From positions 40,534 to 104,533 of the IMG/VR virus record IMGVR_UViG_3300008108_002889: a stretch of DNA of 64,000 nucleotides; one strand, given 5' to 3'. This document shows, piece by piece, positions 8,002 through 17,346 of the stretch (positions are counted from its first letter, which is position 1; every line of letters starts with the position of its first letter). A program made the position numbers and the translations under genes. The notes under the pieces are model-generated. The model was not told where the DNA came from. It worked only from the letters and a program-made list of their open reading frames with translations, and ran no database searches. Origin of the DNA: a virus.

Positions 8002-11000
8002 ATGTACGATATTTTTGTTATTGGAAACAATCCAAACTGGAAAACTATCAAATCAAAATATCCGTTTGCTAAAAAAGCCAAAAATTTTGACGAAGCTAAA
8101 TCAAAAGCCCTTACTGCTATGTTCTGGACAGTATGGGACGATATAGAATTAAAAGAAGATTTTGATTTTTCTTCGTATTCAATTCCTAAATGGGATGAAG
8201 AATATGTGCATATTTTTAAAAATAACGAATATTTTGATGGATTGTCTTTGATCCCTCGTCACAAGTATATTAGTGACAGAGAATTAAAATATAGATTTTT
8301 CACTGATAAAAAAGAAATTGATTTAGTAGCAAGTTGTCCTAAACGCTACGATATTTTTTATGTAGACACATATGAAGAATATTGCGAAGCATTAGAAAAT
8401 TCAACTACTGATTTGTTTTGGTTAGTGCCTAGCGATGTTGATGTTGTTGACGAGTTTAAGTTTGATCTGTATTTCAGTCACCATAACAGTTACGAGAGAC
8501 AAGAAAATCATATGTTTCTCAACGGTGACACCTATGATGGTATTATACTAGCGTCGAAATTTAAACCAATAAGCGAACGAGAGTTCAAATATAGATTTTT
8601 AAGCGATCGAAAAGAGTGGGAAATTCTTGCCAGTCGACCTAAAGAATTTGAAAAGTTTAATATTAAGACCTACGAAGATTATCTATCTGCCTGTGATCAA
8701 TCAACAACAGATATGTTCTGGGGTGTTTGGTATGATATAGAAATTGTAGAAGATTTTACCTTTGATTATTATGCACCTCGTTATAATCAACACATTACGC
8801 ACATTTTTAAGAACGGTGATCACTACGATGGACTTTGCCTGTTCAGCAAGCATAATAAAGTAAGTGATAAAGAATTTAAGTATAGGTTCTTTAATGAAAA
8901 GAAAGAAGTTGACTACGTAGCCAGTTATCCTAAACCCTACGATAAGTTCAACATAGATACCTACGAAGAATATCTAGAAGCTATAGATAACTCAACAACT
9001 GACATGTTCTGGATAGTACCATCCAGTCTAAAAATATTAGACAATTTTAAACTTGACCTATACTACACACATCATGACACATATAATAGAACTATCAATC
9101 ATGTGTTTAGAAACGGTGATTTTTATGACGGCATTATGCTAACTCCTAGAGAACAGGAAATTAGCAAAAAAGAATTCAATTCATGGTTTGTTATCAATAG
9201 AAAAGAACACGATGAATTAGCCAGTATGCCAACAGCGTTTGATAAATTTGAAATTACTACATACAATGATTATCTAACAGCAGTGGAGAAATCTACAACA
9301 GGTATGTTCTGGGCTATATGGACTGATGTTAATGTAGTTGAAGATTTTGAATTTGATTATTATGTTCCTCGTTATAATCAACATATAACTCATGTGTTTA
9401 AAAACGGCGAGTATCTAGATGGCGTATGTTTGTTCAGCAAGCATTATCAAATTAGCAAAAAAGAATTTAAGTATAGATTCTTCAATGAAAAGAAAGAAGT
9501 AGATTACATAGCAAGTTATCCTAAACCATATGATAAATTTATTGTAGACACATACGAGCAATATTTAGAAGCTAAAACACAGACAACAACAGACATGTTT
9601 TATATGATTCCAAGCGATGTTAACGTATTGGAAGATTTTAAATTTAATGTACAATGTACACGATATGAAAATCATGCGTTGTTAAATGGCGATTACTATG
9701 ATGGTATTTTTTTAGTAAGCAAATATATAGAAATTTCACAGAAAGAAATTACTAATAAGTTTATCATAGATAGAAAAGAAGAAGAGATACTTGCCAGTTC
9801 TCCAGTTAAGTTTGAAGTATGGTATATTAATTCTTTTGAAGAATATCTCACAGCCTGTGAACAATCTAAAACAAGTATGTTTTGGTGTGTATGGCCGGAT
9901 GTTAATGTAGTTGAAGACTTTGACTTTGACTACTACGTTCCACGTTACAATCAACATATCACTCATGTATTTAAAAATGGCGAGCACTGGGACGGTGTCT
10001 GCCTGTTTAGCAAGTATAATAAAGTAAGCGAACGAGAATTCAAATATAGATTCTTTACTGATAAAAAAGAAGTTGATTATACTATTAGCTATCCTAAAAA
10101 TTATGACATATTCTATGTTAACACATACGAAGAATACGTAGATGCTGCACAATCTGCGACTACAGATCTATTCTGGTTAATACCAAATGATGTTGTAGTG
10201 GTCAATGACTACAAATTTGATTTATATTTTAGTCATCATGATACATACAGCCGCCAAGAAAATCATATGTTTCTCAACGGTGACACATATGATGGTGTTA
10301 TTTTAGCCAGCAAGTCTACACCAATAAGTGAACGAGAATTTACTTACAGATTTTTAAATGAAAGAAAAGAGTGGGATATACTTGTAAGTAGACCTCAACT
10401 CTTTGATAAATTTTACATTAAAACATACGAACAATATCTTAATGCCTGTAAGGAATCTAACAGCAACATGTTCTGGTGCGTATGGCATGATGTTGATGTA
10501 GTTGAAGACTTTGATTTTAATTACTATGTGCCTAAATATAATCAACACATTACGCACATTTTTAAGAACGGTGATCATTTTGATGGTATCTGTTTATTCA
10601 GTAAACATTTACCTGTAAGTGAACGAGAATTCAAATATAGATTCTTTACTGAAAAGAAAGAAATTGACTACGTAGCAAGTTATCCTAAACAGTATGATAT
10701 ATTTTATATTGACAGTTATGATGAATATTTAAATGCAGTAGACGAATCTCTTACAGATTTATTTTATATAGTTCCTAGCGATGTTATTACAGTTGACGAA
10801 TTTAAATTTGATCTTTATTTTAGCTATCATAACAGTTACGATAGAGAAGAAAATCATATGTTCCTCAATGGCGACACCTATGACGGTATTATACTTGCTA
10901 GCAAGTTTAAATCAATAAGTGAACGAGAATTTAAACATAGATTTTTACCAGATAAAAAAGAATGGGAAATACTTGCAAGCAGACCAAAAGAATTTAATAG

Positions 11001-12189
11001 ATTCGTTAACATCAAAACCTACGATGATTATCTCAATGCAGTAAAACAATCGACTACAGATATGTTTTGGTGTGTTTGGTATGATATAGATTTAGTTGAA
11101 GACTTTGACTTTGACTACTATGTTCCACGTTACAATCAACACATCACTCACGTATTTAAAAATGACGAGCACTGGGACGGTATATGCTTGATGTCAAAAC
11201 ATGAGTTAGTTACTGAACGAGAATTTAATTATAGATTCTTTAGTGAAAAGAAAGAAATAGAATTAGTAGCTAGTACTCCTAAACCGTATGACATATTCTA
11301 TATTAACAAGTATTCAGAATATCTCAATGCTGTTGAAACTTCAAATACTGATTTGTTCTGGATAGTACCTAACGATGTTGAAATTGTCAATGGGTTTAAC
11401 TTTGATCTTTATTTTAGCTATCATAACAGTTACGATAGAGAAGAAAATCACGTATTTAAAAACGGTGATACCTATGACGGAGTTATACTTGCTAGTAAGA
11501 AAAAACTTATTTCAGAAAAAGAATTTAATTTTAGATATCTAACTGATCGCAAAGAATGGATGGAGTTGGCTAGTAGACCTAAAATGTTCGATAAGTTCAA
11601 TATTTCTACATACAAAGATTATGTTCAAGCATGTGATTTATCTGAATCTAATATGTTCTGGGGTATATGGACTGACGTTGACGTAGTTGAAGACTTTGAC
11701 TTCGACTACTATGTTCCACGATATAATCAACACATCACTCACATATTTAAAAACGGAGAACATTGGGATGGTATCTGTTTGTTCAGCAAGGATGTACTAG
11801 TATCTGAAAAAGAATTTAAGTATAGATTCTTTAGTGAAAAGAAAGAAATAGAATTAGTAGCTAGCTATCCAAAGAAATATGATACATTTACAGTAACTAC
11901 ATATAGAGATTATCTAACAGCATTAGAAAAATCAACTACTGACTTGTTCTGGATGGTACCTAGTGAAGTAGAGCCTCTTGATACATTTGCCTTTGATACA
12001 TATTTTAGTCATCACAATACCTATGACAGAAATATGAATCACAGTTTTAAACACCTATTTAGAGGTGAAGAAAACTATAATGGTATTAACTTAATGAGCA
12101 AGCATGTTCCAATTACTGAAAAAGAAATCACATTCCGTTATATTGTAGAAAAGAAAGAATGGGATATCACAGCCAGTAAAGTTAAACCC
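8002..12189 (+). repeat. Fourteen coding tandem repeats of about 295 bp in an A/B alternation
   Basis: Seven A/B pairs, each about 590 bp, fill the first 86% of the giant gene. The regular alternation implies growth by duplication of a two-unit module after the A and B types had diverged. The first unit is the most diverged; the last B unit carries a small insertion before NYNGINLMSKH. The unit near 9540-9830 is shortened and lacks the HHNSY segment. Codons vary between copies, so the expansion is not very recent. Confidence 0.85.
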
Positions 12190-12870
12190 TATGACATTGT
12201 GTTTATCAGTTATAACGAAAGTAATGCTGACGAAAACTTTGATAGAGTTAAAACACTATATCCAAGAGTCAAACGTGTACATGGAGTTAAAGGCATTCAC
12301 CAGGCACACATCAAAGCAGCCGAACAGGCAGGTACAGATAACTTCTGGGTAGTTGACGGTGACGCAGTTGTAGTTGATGACTTCAAGTTTGACTATGAAA
12401 TACCTGTATGGGAACATGATACTGTACATGTATGGCGCAGTCAAAACCCAGTTAATAATCTAGTCTACGGTTACGGTGGTGTTAAACTATTGCCTAGACA
12501 ACTTACATTAGATATGGATGTAACTCGTCCCGATATGACAACCAGTATCAGTGACAAGTTTAAACCTGTTCAAGTGGTCAGTAACATAACTTCTTTTAAC
12601 ACAGATGAGTTTTCAACTTGGAAGTCAGCATTCCGTGAATGTGCTAAACTAGCAGGTAAAACAATTGATCGTCAGGTAGATGCAGAAACTGAAGAACGTT
12701 TGAATGTATGGTGTACAGAAGGTGCAGACAAGCCCTATGGTGAATTTGCCATAAAAGGCGCACTCGCCGGACGTAAGTTTGCTACAGAACATCCAGAGAA
12801 CTTATTTAAGATTAATGACTTTGATTGGTTATACGAGCAATTTTTAAATGAGAAAAATAACAGTAAGTGA
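8002..12870 (+). CDS. Giant protein of 14 alternating GT-like repeats with a C-terminal DxD domain
   Basis: 1622 residues. Residues 1 to about 1395 are 14 units of about 98 residues that alternate in two types. Type A carries RYNQHITHVFKNG and CLFSKH; type B carries HHNSYDRxENHMFLNGDTYDG and ILASK. Both share a TTDMFW core, a DF(D/K)F strand, an EREFKYRF segment and an ASxPK end. Residues about 1396-1622 form a different domain with VHGVKGIHQAHIKAA and NFWVVDGDAVVVDDF, resembling a GT-A glycosyltransferase with a DxD metal site. The repeat cores align with this segment, but VDGD has become VWxD or VPxD, so the units look like degenerate copies of the C-terminal domain. No signal peptide is seen. 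Function is unknown; a glycan-binding or scaffold role is inferred. Confidence 0.85.
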   Translation: MYDIFVIGNNPNWKTIKSKYPFAKKAKNFDEAKSKALTAMFWTVWDDIELKEDFDFSSYSIPKWDEEYVHIFKNNEYFDGLSLIPRHKYISDRELKYRFFTDKKEIDLVASCPKRYDIFYVDTYEEYCEALENSTTDLFWLVPSDVDVVDEFKFDLYFSHHNSYERQENHMFLNGDTYDGIILASKFKPISEREFKYRFLSDRKEWEILASRPKEFEKFNIKTYEDYLSACDQSTTDMFWGVWYDIEIVEDFTFDYYAPRYNQHITHIFKNGDHYDGLCLFSKHNKVSDKEFKYRFFNEKKEVDYVASYPKPYDKFNIDTYEEYLEAIDNSTTDMFWIVPSSLKILDNFKLDLYYTHHDTYNRTINHVFRNGDFYDGIMLTPREQEISKKEFNSWFVINRKEHDELASMPTAFDKFEITTYNDYLTAVEKSTTGMFWAIWTDVNVVEDFEFDYYVPRYNQHITHVFKNGEYLDGVCLFSKHYQISKKEFKYRFFNEKKEVDYIASYPKPYDKFIVDTYEQYLEAKTQTTTDMFYMIPSDVNVLEDFKFNVQCTRYENHALLNGDYYDGIFLVSKYIEISQKEITNKFIIDRKEEEILASSPVKFEVWYINSFEEYLTACEQSKTSMFWCVWPDVNVVEDFDFDYYVPRYNQHITHVFKNGEHWDGVCLFSKYNKVSEREFKYRFFTDKKEVDYTISYPKNYDIFYVNTYEEYVDAAQSATTDLFWLIPNDVVVVNDYKFDLYFSHHDTYSRQENHMFLNGDTYDGVILASKSTPISEREFTYRFLNERKEWDILVSRPQLFDKFYIKTYEQYLNACKESNSNMFWCVWHDVDVVEDFDFNYYVPKYNQHITHIFKNGDHFDGICLFSKHLPVSEREFKYRFFTEKKEIDYVASYPKQYDIFYIDSYDEYLNAVDESLTDLFYIVPSDVITVDEFKFDLYFSYHNSYDREENHMFLNGDTYDGIILASKFKSISEREFKHRFLPDKKEWEILASRPKEFNRFVNIKTYDDYLNAVKQSTTDMFWCVWYDIDLVEDFDFDYYVPRYNQHITHVFKNDEHWDGICLMSKHELVTEREFNYRFFSEKKEIELVASTPKPYDIFYINKYSEYLNAVETSNTDLFWIVPNDVEIVNGFNFDLYFSYHNSYDREENHVFKNGDTYDGVILASKKKLISEKEFNFRYLTDRKEWMELASRPKMFDKFNISTYKDYVQACDLSESNMFWGIWTDVDVVEDFDFDYYVPRYNQHITHIFKNGEHWDGICLFSKDVLVSEKEFKYRFFSEKKEIELVASYPKKYDTFTVTTYRDYLTALEKSTTDLFWMVPSEVEPLDTFAFDTYFSHHNTYDRNMNHSFKHLFRGEENYNGINLMSKHVPITEKEITFRYIVEKKEWDITASKVKPYDIVFISYNESNADENFDRVKTLYPRVKRVHGVKGIHQAHIKAAEQAGTDNFWVVDGDAVVVDDFKFDYEIPVWEHDTVHVWRSQNPVNNLVYGYGGVKLLPRQLTLDMDVTRPDMTTSISDKFKPVQVVSNITSFNTDEFSTWKSAFRECAKLAGKTIDRQVDAETEERLNVWCTEGADKPYGEFAIKGALAGRKFATEHPENLFKINDFDWLYEQFLNEKNNSK

Positions 12871-13777
12871 ATACGATGTAATCTATATTAGTTACGATGA
12901 GCCTAACGCTGATCGTAACTATGCTGCCTTGTGTAATAAAATACCTTGGGCCAAAAGAGTACATGGAGTTAAGGGTTCAGATGCCGCACACAAAGCCGCG
13001 GCAAAGTTATCCACAACTGATAGATTTATTACTATAGACGGAGACAATGTACTTACAGGAAAGTTTCTTAATCAAGTAATAGAAGTTCCTAACGATATTA
13101 ATTTTGAAAATTGTGTAATCAGTTGGCCTAGTTATAATGTTATCAACGGACTCATGTACGGCAATGGTGGCATTAAATGTTGGCCAAGACATGTAGTAGA
13201 AGGTATGCGTACACACGAACTTGCTGACGCTGACAATGTTAAAAGTCAAATAGACTTTTGTTGGGATTTAGAATATTTGCCACTGGATAAAAGTTTCAGT
13301 GAGATACACAATAACGGCAGTGCCCTACAAGCATGGAGAGCAGGATTCCGTGAAGGTGTAAAAATGAGTCTAGAGCAAGGCCAACGAGTCAAACATTTAA
13401 AAGATGTATGGCCGGGTAATTATCAAAGGTTAGGTATTTGGTCAATGGTAGGTGCAGATGTAGAACACGGTATTTGGAGTATACTAGGAGCTCGCCAAGG
13501 CTGCTACATGACACACTTTACTGATTGGAATTTTATCAATGTTCGAAACTTTGATTATCTCAATGCATTCTTCTATGATAGAGTTAAAGGTGAAGATCCT
13601 TTAGAACTAGCCAAAAAAATTGGGAACCTCATTAAACACGAGCTTCCCATAGATGATCCGTTAACAGCTATTCAAAGTAAATGGTTTAAAACATTTAATT
13701 TTAATATAACTAGAAAATCAGATAATGTGCAACATTACAGTGATTTAGACAACGGAAATATTTCTGCAATTACTTGA
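12848..13777 (+). CDS. GT-A glycosyltransferase-like protein with DGD motif
   Basis: 309 residues, homologous to the C-terminal domain of the preceding giant protein: IYISYDEPNADRNYAAL, RVHGVKGSDAAHKAAAK and RFITIDGDNVLTGKF near residue 62. DGD in a strand-turn context matches the metal and nucleotide-sugar site of GT-A enzymes. A GNGGIKCWPRHVVEG segment follows, equivalent to YGYGGVKLLPRQ in the giant protein. It overlaps the giant gene by 23 bases. Transfer of a sugar to a glycan, protein or DNA base is possible; no acceptor domain is seen. Its 3' end overlaps the convergent thyX gene by 43 bases. Confidence 0.65.
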   Translation: MRKITVSEYDVIYISYDEPNADRNYAALCNKIPWAKRVHGVKGSDAAHKAAAKLSTTDRFITIDGDNVLTGKFLNQVIEVPNDINFENCVISWPSYNVINGLMYGNGGIKCWPRHVVEGMRTHELADADNVKSQIDFCWDLEYLPLDKSFSEIHNNGSALQAWRAGFREGVKMSLEQGQRVKHLKDVWPGNYQRLGIWSMVGADVEHGIWSILGARQGCYMTHFTDWNFINVRNFDYLNAFFYDRVKGEDPLELAKKIGNLIKHELPIDDPLTAIQSKWFKTFNFNITRKSDNVQHYSDLDNGNISAIT

Positions 13778-14415
13778 CCGCAAATTTGAGCAATTTCCAT
13801 ATGTTCTTTTTGCGTACCATTAGCACTACGTAATTCAATGTAGTGCATCCAGCTACGCAGAGTACCATTCATATACATACGACTCATTGTAAGACCTTCG
13901 GGCAATAATGCACGGGCTTGTTCTTTAGCAATGCCGTTAGCAATAGCCCATTTGTATTCTTTTTCTACAGCATATAAAACACGCTTCTGAGCACGTTCCC
14001 ATTCGTAGGCCAATAATTTTTGTTGTTCGTCTTGCATGTCAAACTCAACAGAGTTTTGACGATTTTTACTATCTTGAAAACGTGCTTCACGCAGAGTAAA
14101 TGCTTCGCCAATTTCTTTAGTTGGATCCGCATATCGTTGACTAAACTCTTGGAAGCTAAAACTTCTATGACGCAGAACTTGTCGGGCAATATCTCTAGTG
14201 GTTTCAATTTCAATACAAACTGAAACCATTTCGAGTGGCGACCAATGTTGGTGTTTGATCAAATATTTGATGAGTTTTTCGCTAGTCTCTGTGTTAAATT
14301 GATTACTAGGATTACTTACTCTCGCACAAAATGCTACTAGATCTAGTGCATCGTTGATGTTTTGATTGCGAAATTCTTCTGTAGGTTGACTATATGAAAC
14401 GAGTCTGACTTTCAT
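13735..14415 (-). CDS. thyX: Flavin-dependent thymidylate synthase ThyX
   Basis: 226 residues, normal family length. It has the ThyX motif RHRSFSFQEFSQRY (RHRxxSxxxxSxR) at about residues 82-95, plus the GLTMSRMYMNGTLRSW end segment. ThyX makes dTMP from dUMP with methylene-tetrahydrofolate, FAD and NADPH. With the dCMP deaminase at 54 kb it can turn host deoxycytidylate into thymidylate for phage DNA. It is the last gene of the minus-strand region; its stop overlaps the 3' end of the plus-strand cluster, and no terminator was seen there. Its start shares ATGA with the upstream stop. Confidence 0.95.
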   Translation of the reverse strand: MKVRLVSYSQPTEEFRNQNINDALDLVAFCARVSNPSNQFNTETSEKLIKYLIKHQHWSPLEMVSVCIEIETTRDIARQVLRHRSFSFQEFSQRYADPTKEIGEAFTLREARFQDSKNRQNSVEFDMQDEQQKLLAYEWERAQKRVLYAVEKEYKWAIANGIAKEQARALLPEGLTMSRMYMNGTLRSWMHYIELRSANGTQKEHMEIAQICGQVIAEIFPLSKSL

Positions 14416-14750
14416 TTTAACTTTCTTTTATTTAAAAAACGTTTAGTATGTCTAGTAATGTCTTTTTTAATTCTGTCTGTGTCGAGCCGAAAATCTATAT
14501 TTTCAATATTTGATTCGTATTCTTTAATTATTTCTTTGATGTGGGATTCAAAGGAATCCCAATCGTCAGTCATAATTTTATTAGCTCTTATTTCCCAAAC
14601 TTTTGCATTTTTAAATGTAATAGTTATAGTATGCAAGTATGTCAGTGGAAGTACATTACATGTAATCTCACCAAACACTTCTGGCCATATATCTATTACA
14701 TCTTTGGGCAGTGGTTTCCCATTACGCACTTTTCTTTTTAGTGGGGACAA
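14412..14750 (-). CDS. Conserved phage orphan (start uncertain)
   Basis: The conserved-looking core is NGKPLPKDVIDIWPEVFGEI followed by LTYLHTITITFKNAKVWEI, then a lysine-rich helical tail. The frame is open up to an ATG at 14843, but that start has no ribosome binding site and would overlap the upstream gene by 122 bases. TTG at 14750 or GTG at 14729 fits better and keeps the overlap short. No enzymatic motif is visible. The stop overlaps the thyX start by 4 bases. Function unknown. Confidence 0.6.
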   Translation of the reverse strand: MSPLKRKVRNGKPLPKDVIDIWPEVFGEITCNVLPLTYLHTITITFKNAKVWEIRANKIMTDDWDSFESHIKEIIKEYESNIENIDFRLDTDRIKKDITRHTKRFLNKRKLK

Positions 14751-15372
14751 GTTCTTCGGCCATTCGTCTAAATTGAGCTGCTTCTTTGGCCAATTTATCC
14801 GCCTTGCCTCGATAGAATTTTGCCTTTTCTTCGGCTGGTGCATTTTCGTTTAGAGCATTTACTGCTGGTTGTTCATCTTGGGTAACGCTAGCAGATGTTG
14901 TTCTTGCGACATTGTCATTACTAGTGTTGTTGGATATATCCTTGACTGTGGCAATCTCAGACACTTCGACCTTATTACTGTTAAGCTCTTTAACTGCTAA
15001 ATCATCAATAGCCACGCCTCGTTGTTGAGCAATAACTGCGTTCAACTCGTCTAATCCAATCTTTGCTTGGAAGTTAGGTGTCATTTCGATTGCATCAGTT
15101 GGTAGTCGAACTAGACGACCTTGCGTGTGTAACGCAGGCAGCATAGTACTACCGTCTGAGAATTTGGCTCGAGAAAGTACTTCAGCAAATTCGTTAGAAC
15201 TTTGCCCGGATGCAGATTCAACTAATTGAATAAGTGCATCGTGATAATCATCAGGTAAGTTTTCTGTTGGTACTACTAGGCAGTGATATGCATCACCGGG
15301 TAAAGTTCTAAAAGCTACAAGACATTTTCTTCCTGTGGCTTTTATTCTACCTACGTGTTTAAGATCTACCAT
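14722..15372 (-). CDS. Orphan with N-terminal globular domain and basic C-terminal helix
   Basis: 216 residues after AAGGAG. The N-terminal 130 residues (KHVGRIKATGRKCLVAFRTL, then LPGDAYHCLVVPTENLPDDY) look folded. A low-complexity Asn/Thr/Ser/Ala linker follows, then a charged helix ending in VPTKKKSA. I do not recognise the family. It is the last of a run of small genes after the two tandem paralogues at 15.4-15.8 kb, which have the same kind of Glu/Ala-rich linker, so a shared assembly is possible. No catalytic motif seen. Confidence 0.7.
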   Translation of the reverse strand: MVDLKHVGRIKATGRKCLVAFRTLPGDAYHCLVVPTENLPDDYHDALIQLVESASGQSSNEFAEVLSRAKFSDGSTMLPALHTQGRLVRLPTDAIEMTPNFQAKIGLDELNAVIAQQRGVAIDDLAVKELNSNKVEVSEIATVKDISNNTSNDNVARTTSASVTQDEQPAVNALNENAPAEEKAKFYRGKADKLAKEAAQFRRMAEELVPTKKKSA

Positions 15373-15381
15373 AATATCTCC

Positions 15382-15618
15382 TTAATTTGACTCAGCAGTT
15401 TGTTGCTGTGCCTGTGCTTGAACGGCAGTTAAAAACTTGTTGAGCTTGTCGTATAAAACGCCTACGCTGGAAAGTTCTTCACCTTTAAATGCACCTCGTG
15501 TAGTGACTACATCGATTAAATTTTTAATAGCGGCTAAATCAGAGATTGTTAATTCTGGATTAGCAGCCGGTGCTTGTGGTACTTCAGTTTGATCTACTGC
15601 TTGAGCTTCGTCAGTCAT
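15382..15618 (-). CDS. Small orphan, tandem paralogue 2
   Basis: 78 residues: an acidic, proline-containing N-terminus, then a conserved core LTISDLAAIKNLIDVVTTRG with AFKGEELSSVG and LYDKLNKFL, then a glutamine-rich tail. The upstream gene has the same core in the same order, so this pair arose by tandem duplication. Two amphipathic helices are likely. Function unknown. Its start overlaps the upstream stop by one base (TAATG). Confidence 0.75.
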   Translation of the reverse strand: MTDEAQAVDQTEVPQAPAANPELTISDLAAIKNLIDVVTTRGAFKGEELSSVGVLYDKLNKFLTAVQAQAQQQTAESN

Positions 15619-15830
15619 TATTTGACTCCTTGTGGTTGTTTAGAAATTGTATCTAAAAAGCTGGTTAGCTTATTGTATGCTTGTCCAACTGCAACCATTT
15701 CATTTGGCTTAAATGCGCCTCTAGACGAAGCAACATCAATAATACTTTTAAGTGCTGCCAAATCATTGAGTGTCAGTTGTGCAGACTCAGCTGGTGTATT
15801 GTTTTCTACATTAGTAACTTCTTCAGTCAT
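15618..15830 (-). CDS. Small orphan, tandem paralogue 1
   Basis: 70 residues with core LTLNDLAALKSIIDVASSRG, AFKPNEMVAVG and AYNKLTSFLD, aligned without gaps to the downstream paralogue. AAGGAG precedes the ATG by 7 bases. The copies differ mainly at their acidic N-termini and polar C-termini, as would suit partners that share a binding surface. Function unknown. Confidence 0.75.
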   Translation of the reverse strand: MTEEVTNVENNTPAESAQLTLNDLAALKSIIDVASSRGAFKPNEMVAVGQAYNKLTSFLDTISKQPQGVK

Positions 15831-15872
15831 GATATCTCCTTACATCAATTATATATGCTTATAATTTATCTA

Positions 15873-16151
15873 TTAAGTTAAATGTGGACAGGCAAGTCTG
15901 AAAAAACTGAGTTCTTTTTCTTGCTCAAATCCAACTTTAGTAGTGAATACTATTGTATTGTCAATCAAGTCAATTGATTGCCCTACATAGTATCTTCCGT
16001 TAAGATTATGATATATCCACGTGTCTAGCATCTTCACAACAGTTGGTGTATATCTATTGTGTGCAGTATAGTGAAAATGATGGGCTGGGAAGTTAACCTT
16101 CCGCAAGCCCAGAGCATTAAGTGGATTTACTTTACCGTTTTTTAGTGCCAT
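15873..16151 (-). CDS. Small orphan next to the VWA protein
   Basis: 92 residues with no known motif: a basic start, FPAHHFHYTAHNRYTP with four histidines, then a hydrophobic beta-like half (YYVGQSIDLIDNTIVFTTKV). It abuts the VWA gene (TAATG). Co-transcription with VWA and MoxR suggests a role with that pair, by position only. The histidine cluster might bind metal, but no known zinc pattern is matched. Confidence 0.65.
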   Translation of the reverse strand: MALKNGKVNPLNALGLRKVNFPAHHFHYTAHNRYTPTVVKMLDTWIYHNLNGRYYVGQSIDLIDNTIVFTTKVGFEQEKELSFFRLACPHLT

Positions 16152-17320
16152 TAATTTTTTGACTCGTAGTAGGCATAAGCGCCAAATGGCGGTACAATTT
16201 TATCATTGCCATGGATAATGAATACAGTATCACAGTAATTTTCATCACCCCAGCTACCCCAAGGATAACCGTCTGTAAACATGATAAACTTTTTAGGACT
16301 GATATCGTGCTCTTTCATATAGTCCCAGTTTGCATCAAATTCAGTACCACCACCGCCCATTACTTCATATTCCATAATGTCGTCGCCGTAGCCGTCAAAG
16401 TCTTGTTCATTGTAGACTTTGGTATCAAAGCACCACAGTTTAATCTTATAGTCTTTGTACTCGTCCATAATGCCTTTGATTTCTGAAATAAAATCTTTAG
16501 CTTGGTCATCGCCGATTGATCCACTCATATCAATAGCAATACAAATGTCAATAGTTTCATCGTAGTTAGTGCCTGGCAAAATAGCATTCATGTGCCATGC
16601 TTTACGATTAGGACGCATAAAGGTATAGTCATTCTTGATAGTACTTTGAATTTGCTGGCGAAGAATTTCACGCCAATTCATTTTAGGCTCAGTCAATTCG
16701 CGGATCATGCGTTGGATCTCTGCAGGAGTATTTCCTGCACCCGCTGCCTGAGCAGCCTGCATCATCTGCTCTTTAATTTCGTCACGGATCTTTTTAAGTT
16801 CATCTTTGCTGTATTGTGGGCGACCATCCTTGCCGTCTTTTTCCCAATCAATGTGTTCGTCTAACAGTTGACCCAGTGCGGCAAGTTCTTGCTCGTCCAA
16901 GTCGTTATAGATCTCGTCATAGATCTGTTCTGTACTTTTACCATAGTGTTTAGGATCATGGAAAATTTTAATACCTTTAGGACTGTCGCCAATGCGATCA
17001 CGAACAAGGGTACCGTTAACACTATAATCTGCGGCCGCATTCCAAATGCGAGGATCGCGTCCTTCAACTCGCATCATATGCTCAAATACATTGTGAAGAA
17101 TTTCATGAGCTACTACGAACTCAACTTCTTTAACGCTCATCTTTTCAAAAAACTCGCGATTAAAATACAAGTGGCGTCCGTCTGTAGCGGCAGTCATACA
17201 CCAATCACTGGCTTCCTCAATTTTAAGACGAGTAGCCATGTTGCCAAAGAACGGATGACGAAGTAGCAGTCCTACACGGGCTACTACAATTTTGTCAATA
17301 ACTGGATCTAGTTGAGTCAT
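16151..17320 (-). CDS. VWA-like protein with HExxH (DUF2201-type), partner of MoxR ATPase
   Basis: 389 residues. The N-terminal half carries a zinc metallopeptidase-like motif VVAHEILHNVFEH (about residues 88-100). The C-terminal third is a von Willebrand A fold with MIDAS motif DMSGS in CIAIDMSGSIGDD (about 268-272) and a later FTDGYPWG segment. The family pairs with MoxR-type AAA+ ATPases, as here, in chaperone or metal-insertion machines that remodel other proteins. It follows the MoxR gene and has its own exact-consensus promoter. A conformational adaptor for host proteins early in infection is inferred; peptidase activity is not proven. Confidence 0.85.
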   Translation of the reverse strand: MTQLDPVIDKIVVARVGLLLRHPFFGNMATRLKIEEASDWCMTAATDGRHLYFNREFFEKMSVKEVEFVVAHEILHNVFEHMMRVEGRDPRIWNAAADYSVNGTLVRDRIGDSPKGIKIFHDPKHYGKSTEQIYDEIYNDLDEQELAALGQLLDEHIDWEKDGKDGRPQYSKDELKKIRDEIKEQMMQAAQAAGAGNTPAEIQRMIRELTEPKMNWREILRQQIQSTIKNDYTFMRPNRKAWHMNAILPGTNYDETIDICIAIDMSGSIGDDQAKDFISEIKGIMDEYKDYKIKLWCFDTKVYNEQDFDGYGDDIMEYEVMGGGGTEFDANWDYMKEHDISPKKFIMFTDGYPWGSWGDENYCDTVFIIHGNDKIVPPFGAYAYYESKN

Positions 17321-17346
17321 AATTTGCTCCTGTTTATACAGTATAT

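Noticed and set aside
9736-10578. Minus-strand open frames inside the giant repeat gene.
   Set aside because: They are mirror images of the repeated coding sequence, have no ribosome sites and no protein-like composition.
13735-13777. Possible antisense or attenuator role of the 43-base overlap between convergent genes.
   Set aside because: No hairpin or promoter signal is visible; overlap of 3' ends is common in compact phage genomes.
14412-14843. Full-length frame from ATG 14843 for the small orphan.
   Set aside because: No ribosome site, 122-base overlap with the upstream gene, and conserved-looking sequence begins only near 14740.
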